From assembly GCA_002633005.1 (NCBI GenBank), contig NMRA01000147.1:188001-252000 (forward strand): a DNA stretch of 64,000 bases. Reading direction: 5' to 3'. Shown here in pieces: positions 59,516 through 64,000 of the stretch (positions are counted from its first letter, which is position 1; every line of letters begins with the position of its first letter). This DNA comes from Phoronis australis. Its lineage: Eukaryota; Phoronida; Phoronidae. A model generated the notes under the pieces. The model ran no database searches. It was not told where the DNA came from and saw only the letters and a program-made list of their open reading frames with translations. The translations under genes were made by a program, and so were the position numbers.

Positions 59516-61640
59516 TTTTTGAATGAATTCCTCATATTTTCTGGCACCTTAAGTGGCTATTTTTACTCTATCCAAGTTTTTCTAACACCCGCCTCTCTAA
59601 CAGTACATTGCACTAATGATGATTATGAAAATTGCTATAATTATGTGCTTCTGCTCATAAGATGAGATCTGACTGTGATTTACAGGTGGCTCTAATTACT
59701 GTGGCATCCTCCTAGTGAGAGGTTTATGTTATTTTGCATCCGCAGCTGTATCTTATGAACCCCATGCAGGAAGTTTGTTAAATATGGCAAGAGTATTTCT
59801 ATGAAAATGGAAACAGATAGCAATAACTTTCGAAATGACCCAACTGTCATTAACTCCAGTATTGGCAATTTTATTTTTTACTCTTTCCTCTGCATCTTGT
59901 TCCTTGACTAATTGTCATGAAATTTGGTATATAGATATCTTCTCGTTTTTGGATGGATTTGACTTATTCTGCATCTTTTGGTGGCTGTTTTTATGCGTCC
60001 ACATATTTAATGTACATGTGGGTGCATGTTGCCGCCATCTCTGTCTGGGCATCTGGCGTCCGCAGCTGTATCTCCGAAAGCCTTCACAGGATCTTGATGA
60101 GATTTGGCAGATGTGTTCCTGTGAAGCTGACAATGAATGACGACGGATTTCAGACCTCTCCAACTACTGGTGTGCCCTCTAGTGGCAATTTTATTTGTCT
60201 ATGTTTACCTCAGTATCTTCGTATGTCCTCAACGGGTTTTCATAAAATTTGGCAGTTAGGCATCAATTAGTGAAATGACGCTATCCTCCTGTTTTCGGAT
60301 GCATTCGAGGTAGTTTGCGCCACATCGTGGCCATTTTTACTGTTTTCGAGTCTTGTTTTTTTGGCATCCGTCCCTTTGTAAACCAAACCGTTCTAGGCAT
60401 GATTGTGAAAATTGACATTATGTTCTTACTGTGAAGAGGGCGGCTGACGATGATTTTCCAACAACTTTGACTACTGTGACAGCTGCTAGTGACAGTTTTG
60501 TTTATTTTTGCGCTCATGGCTGTATCTCCTAAGCGCTGTACCGATCTTTTAATAAATTTTGCTAGACGTGTATTTATATGAAGTTAAGAACAGATGACGA
60601 CTTCGGACGGATTGGACTACTGGTGTGCCCCCTAGTGACAATTTTAGCTTTTACATTTACCTCTGTATCTTCATAGGTCCTCAACGCAATTTCGTAAAAT
60701 TTGCCAGATAGGCATCTATTAGTGAGGTGATGGTATCCTCCTGTTTAAGATTGATTTGAGGTATTTTGTGCCACCTAGTGGCCATTTTTCTTGTTTTTCT
60801 GGTCTGTTTTTGGCGTCTTTTGCCCTTCTGTCAACCAAACCACTCTAAGGATGATTGTGGAAGTTGGCATGTATGTTCCGAATGTTAAGAGGACAGCTGT
60901 CAATGATTTTCTGACGACCTAGACTACTGTGGTGCCTCCTATTGGCAGTTCGTTTTACGCCCATGGCTGTATCTTCAAAACTCGGCAGGATCTCTATTAA
61001 ATTAAGCAATGTATTTATATGAAGTTGACAATGGATGACTACGACTTTCAGATTGATCCGACAAACACTGTGCCCCCCAGTGGCAATTTCATTTTTCCAA
61101 TTTCCTCTGTTTCTCAGAAGCTGTTTATCGGACTTTTATGAAATTTGGTAAATAGCTTTCTATTGAAACAATGACATGTTCCTGTTTTCGGATGACTTTG
61201 ACATATTTTGCACCATCTGTTGGCTATTTTTTCTGTTTCTAGTCTGTTTTTGGAAACCGCCCCTCTGTCAACGAAACCACTCCCACTCTAAGCATGATTG
61301 TGAATATTGGCATATATGTTCTTAGTGTGAAAAGAAAAGTTGACGATGATTTTCCGACAACTTCAACTGCTGTGGTGCCTCCTAGTGGCAGTTATGTTTT
61401 TTGCGCACATAGCGTCCTAGTGATAATTTCATTTTTTACATTTTCCCCAGTTTCCCAGAAGTTCGTGACGGATTTGTATGAAATTTGGTAAATAGCTTTG
61501 ACATATACCAGTTTTCGGGTGGTTTCGATACATTTTGCGCTCTCTAGTGGCCATTTTTATGATACAAATAAACACCCCTAGAAGCACATCGTTTGCGTTG
61601 CATTCGTGGAAGCATTGCTTTTGTTTTTGTTTTGTATCTG
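59516..61640 (+). repeat. Degenerate ~147-bp monomer array, block 3
   Basis: Landmarks lie near 59713, 60180, 60325, 60487, 60634, 60776, 60940, 61078, 61217, 61384 and 61546. The phrase GCTGTATCTCC (or near variants) recurs about every 440-450 bases (60071, 60523, 60968). The block ends in ATGATACAAATAAACACCCC plus the GCATTCGTGG module. Confidence 0.85.
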
Positions 61641-64000
61641 GTTGTTGACGTCTACCTCTTATGGTACAAGTCACTCTGTGGATCATTCTTAAAATTGGCA
61701 TTTGCATTTGTTTGGATTTGTATGGCTGGCGGCAATTTTTGAACAGGTCCGACTTCTGTAGCGCCCTATTGTGGCAATTTTGTTTTTTTTTGCCAGTGCC
61801 TCAATTCATGTTTTTTGACTGATATTGATGTGTTTGGTTGTTTGTCCTCTGCCTCCTTGTCCTCCAAACTTTATGAAGAATCATGATGAAAGGTGGCAGG
61901 TATGTTCCTATTGAGGAAAGCATTTCTGACTTGCTTTTCATCATCTACAGGCTATTAACTAGCGTTGGTGTGTTCAGTGGGAATGTTTAAAATAATGATC
62001 ATCCCTTGTTTTGACGGTGTATGGAATACAAATGGTGGGTGCGTGTTAACATCCGGTGTTTCTCTTGTGGATAAAGTAGTTGCGTCTCGGATACGACAGA
62101 GGTCTCGGTAGATCTTACCTAACCATCTGCATTTTATGTGCATAGGAAGGAGTACACACGAAGTGTTCTCGTATCACCAAATCCTACGTTCCGATTTGTT
62201 CATCTCGTCCCGTGTCAGGAGAGTAACGTATTTTTAAGTCGAACACAGGGGTCTGAGTGTATTCCGTAAACACGCGAAACTTGTAAAAAGTACGAGTGAA
62301 AAACATTAGTGTCTCTCGAGTATGCTTGAGCTATTCAGAATATTTGAGCCTGCACAGAGGTTGGTATGGACATCAACTTATTAGCGGTGACGAATTCGGA
62401 CCAAATTTTAGTTGTGAAAGATGACATGGAAAGAAAATTTGTGTAATTAATTTAGAGAATTATCGGAGATAAAAGTTTCAGTACTCCATCAACAGGGGGC
62501 GTAATGGTAAAGCATGAGCAGCCTCAATTTGATTGATTTATTGATTCACTAAAATACATTAAATACAATAACAATACAATTCAATGCAAAACGACACAAA
62601 AATATCCGGGATCATTTCTTTGTTCTTGAACTTATTTAGTGCCATTTTCCGTTCTATTTTTGTGTGAACTCCAGATGGTTGTCATTTATTCTGTTCTTGA
62701 GTATAGTTTGCACTTGGTTACCTCGGCATTAGAGGTTTAGTCTAAAAATCTCTTAATTTTTCCTCAAAAACCTGACTCTAAGCGTCATCAAGTGCGAACT
62801 TGAACCAGATACATGACTGCAGTATACTTGAGCACAGGATAATTAGCAACCATCTTGGGATATGGAAAAAAGTAGAACGGAAATGACAACAAGTATAATT
62901 TTGAGTGCAAAGGTCAGACTCTAAGCCCAGAAAGCCAAAAAGATAAAGAGAAAGCGAAAAGGTTATCAGACAATTATAATTTAAACATAAATTAAATACA
63001 AACTTACAACAGGATTTATTTTAACGTTGATCAGTCTGTGCAGAGTAAATTCAGCACCATAAAATTTCCCCCTGGATGGGCGGGTGCTGTCACTGACAGT
63101 CCACTTACAGAATGAATACTTTCACAGTCGGTTTCAGGAATTGTCCGACTATATCTTCTTGACTAACTCGATCACCATTTCGGTGACTTGATAGCTGAAT
63201 GACTCGTTGATTGACTTTGGCTCACTCATGCCCATTCGTGAATATACTGCAACCTACCCGACCATTCTGCCATTATCTACGGGTTGTACACTTTTAGAAT
63301 ATTCCAGGCTTCTGGATCTTCCAGGCCGCTAAAATGTTCCATACCGTAATTCTATGAGTCACTAACTAGAATTTTATTTAGGCATGCTGGACCTTATCCA
63401 CAATTCTATGTATTAAGCCTAACATCTATAAAGGATAGGTTTTTGCAAATCAGTAAATGTATAGATTTTTTGAAAGTAGAAAGCTTCCAACATGTGATTT
63501 GTCGCTATACCGATATGCCATTAACTAGATCACATGACCATTTTCTACCAATTAAAAATTGGCAAAAAGAGAAATGGCACGTTCACAGCAAAACAGCGGT
63601 ATCTATAACGTGACGAAATTCTGCTCAATAAAAACTTCGCAGGCAAAATCTCAAAAATGACGTTACATTTTTCTCAGTTATCATTTAGTTTCCGTTTTAT
63701 GCCTCGTTTGAGTTCTTCATAAAAATCGTGAAATATATATATTTATTTGATAGCCTGTCATGCAAAAGTGGAAAATTTGTAAAGCAATTCCTTAAGCTTT
63801 TTGTACAACAATGTATGAAGCATGGTATGAAAAAAATTCATATCAATCTAATCAGCCATTTCTGAGATATGACGCACCAAAGTTTGTCATTTTATAGATT
63901 TTCAAGAGTTCTAGATGACTTGAATTATTCCAAAATGTTCTATTATAGACACTTAATAATCACTGGCCTAGTTGGGTTGGGTCAGTTATCAGGTATATGT
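61641..64000. other. Array remnant and gene-free right edge
   Basis: One degraded monomer remains to about 61900. Beyond it, an AT-rich tail-like segment at 62520-62600 and a dispersed repeat copy at 63745-63880 (GATAGCCTGTCATGCAAAAG) are seen. No exon is supported. Confidence 0.55.

Overview
This window looks like a stretch of an invertebrate animal nuclear genome, probably marine and possibly a deuterostome (the species is inference). The reasons are AT-rich DNA, short phase-consistent exons with GT/AG boundaries, long introns, many degenerate repeats, single-N assembly marks and animal gene families. There is no bacterial-type gene organisation. I rebuilt genes by joining short exons whose phases and conserved motifs agree.

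Region 1 (1-13446, minus strand): the N-terminal and central part of a TBC1D5 orthologue, a Rab7 GTPase-activating protein of the retromer and autophagy pathway. Eleven exon positions cover the start codon through much of the TBC domain; the C-terminal part lies left of base 1. One position has two alternatives: exons at 8382-8484 and 6260-6362, both exactly 103 bp, both in the same phase, encoding homologous 34-residue segments that end in the catalytic glutamine finger. Using both, or neither, would shift the frame, so the arrangement looks like a mutually exclusive exon pair. This is the strongest novel observation here.

Region 2 (13.4-26 kb): mostly gene-poor and repeat-rich. It holds a 1.2-kb terminal-inverted-repeat element with arrayed subterminal motifs (14602-15800), a 28-bp minisatellite, dead LINE reverse-transcriptase fragments near 20.5 and 23 kb, four GC-rich palindromic mini-elements and a pair of inverted 16-bp repeat clusters.

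Region 3 (26164-29139, minus): a compact two-exon gene for a 97-residue basic protein of unknown function. From 29 to 33 kb I see only repeat-like DNA.

Region 4 (33886-46401, minus): a CYP2-like cytochrome P450 of five coding exons, 493 residues, with the C-helix, I-helix, ExxR and heme-cysteine motifs. Its last exon is present twice inside a 1.17-kb direct duplication whose second copy starts immediately after an N, which suggests a false (haplotype) duplication. A possible small exon of another gene lies on the opposite strand in intron 1.

Region 5 (46.4-54 kb): mostly non-coding, with a LINE 3' tail, a Kunitz-domain terminal exon (52240-52436, minus) and a long GAT microsatellite.

Region 6 (54.8-61.9 kb): a degenerate array of monomers of about 135-165 bp, organised as a three-monomer higher-order unit of about 440 bp, with a shared end module. 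The last 2 kb show only dispersed repeats. The genes are not an obvious functional cluster; all confident ones are on the minus strand.
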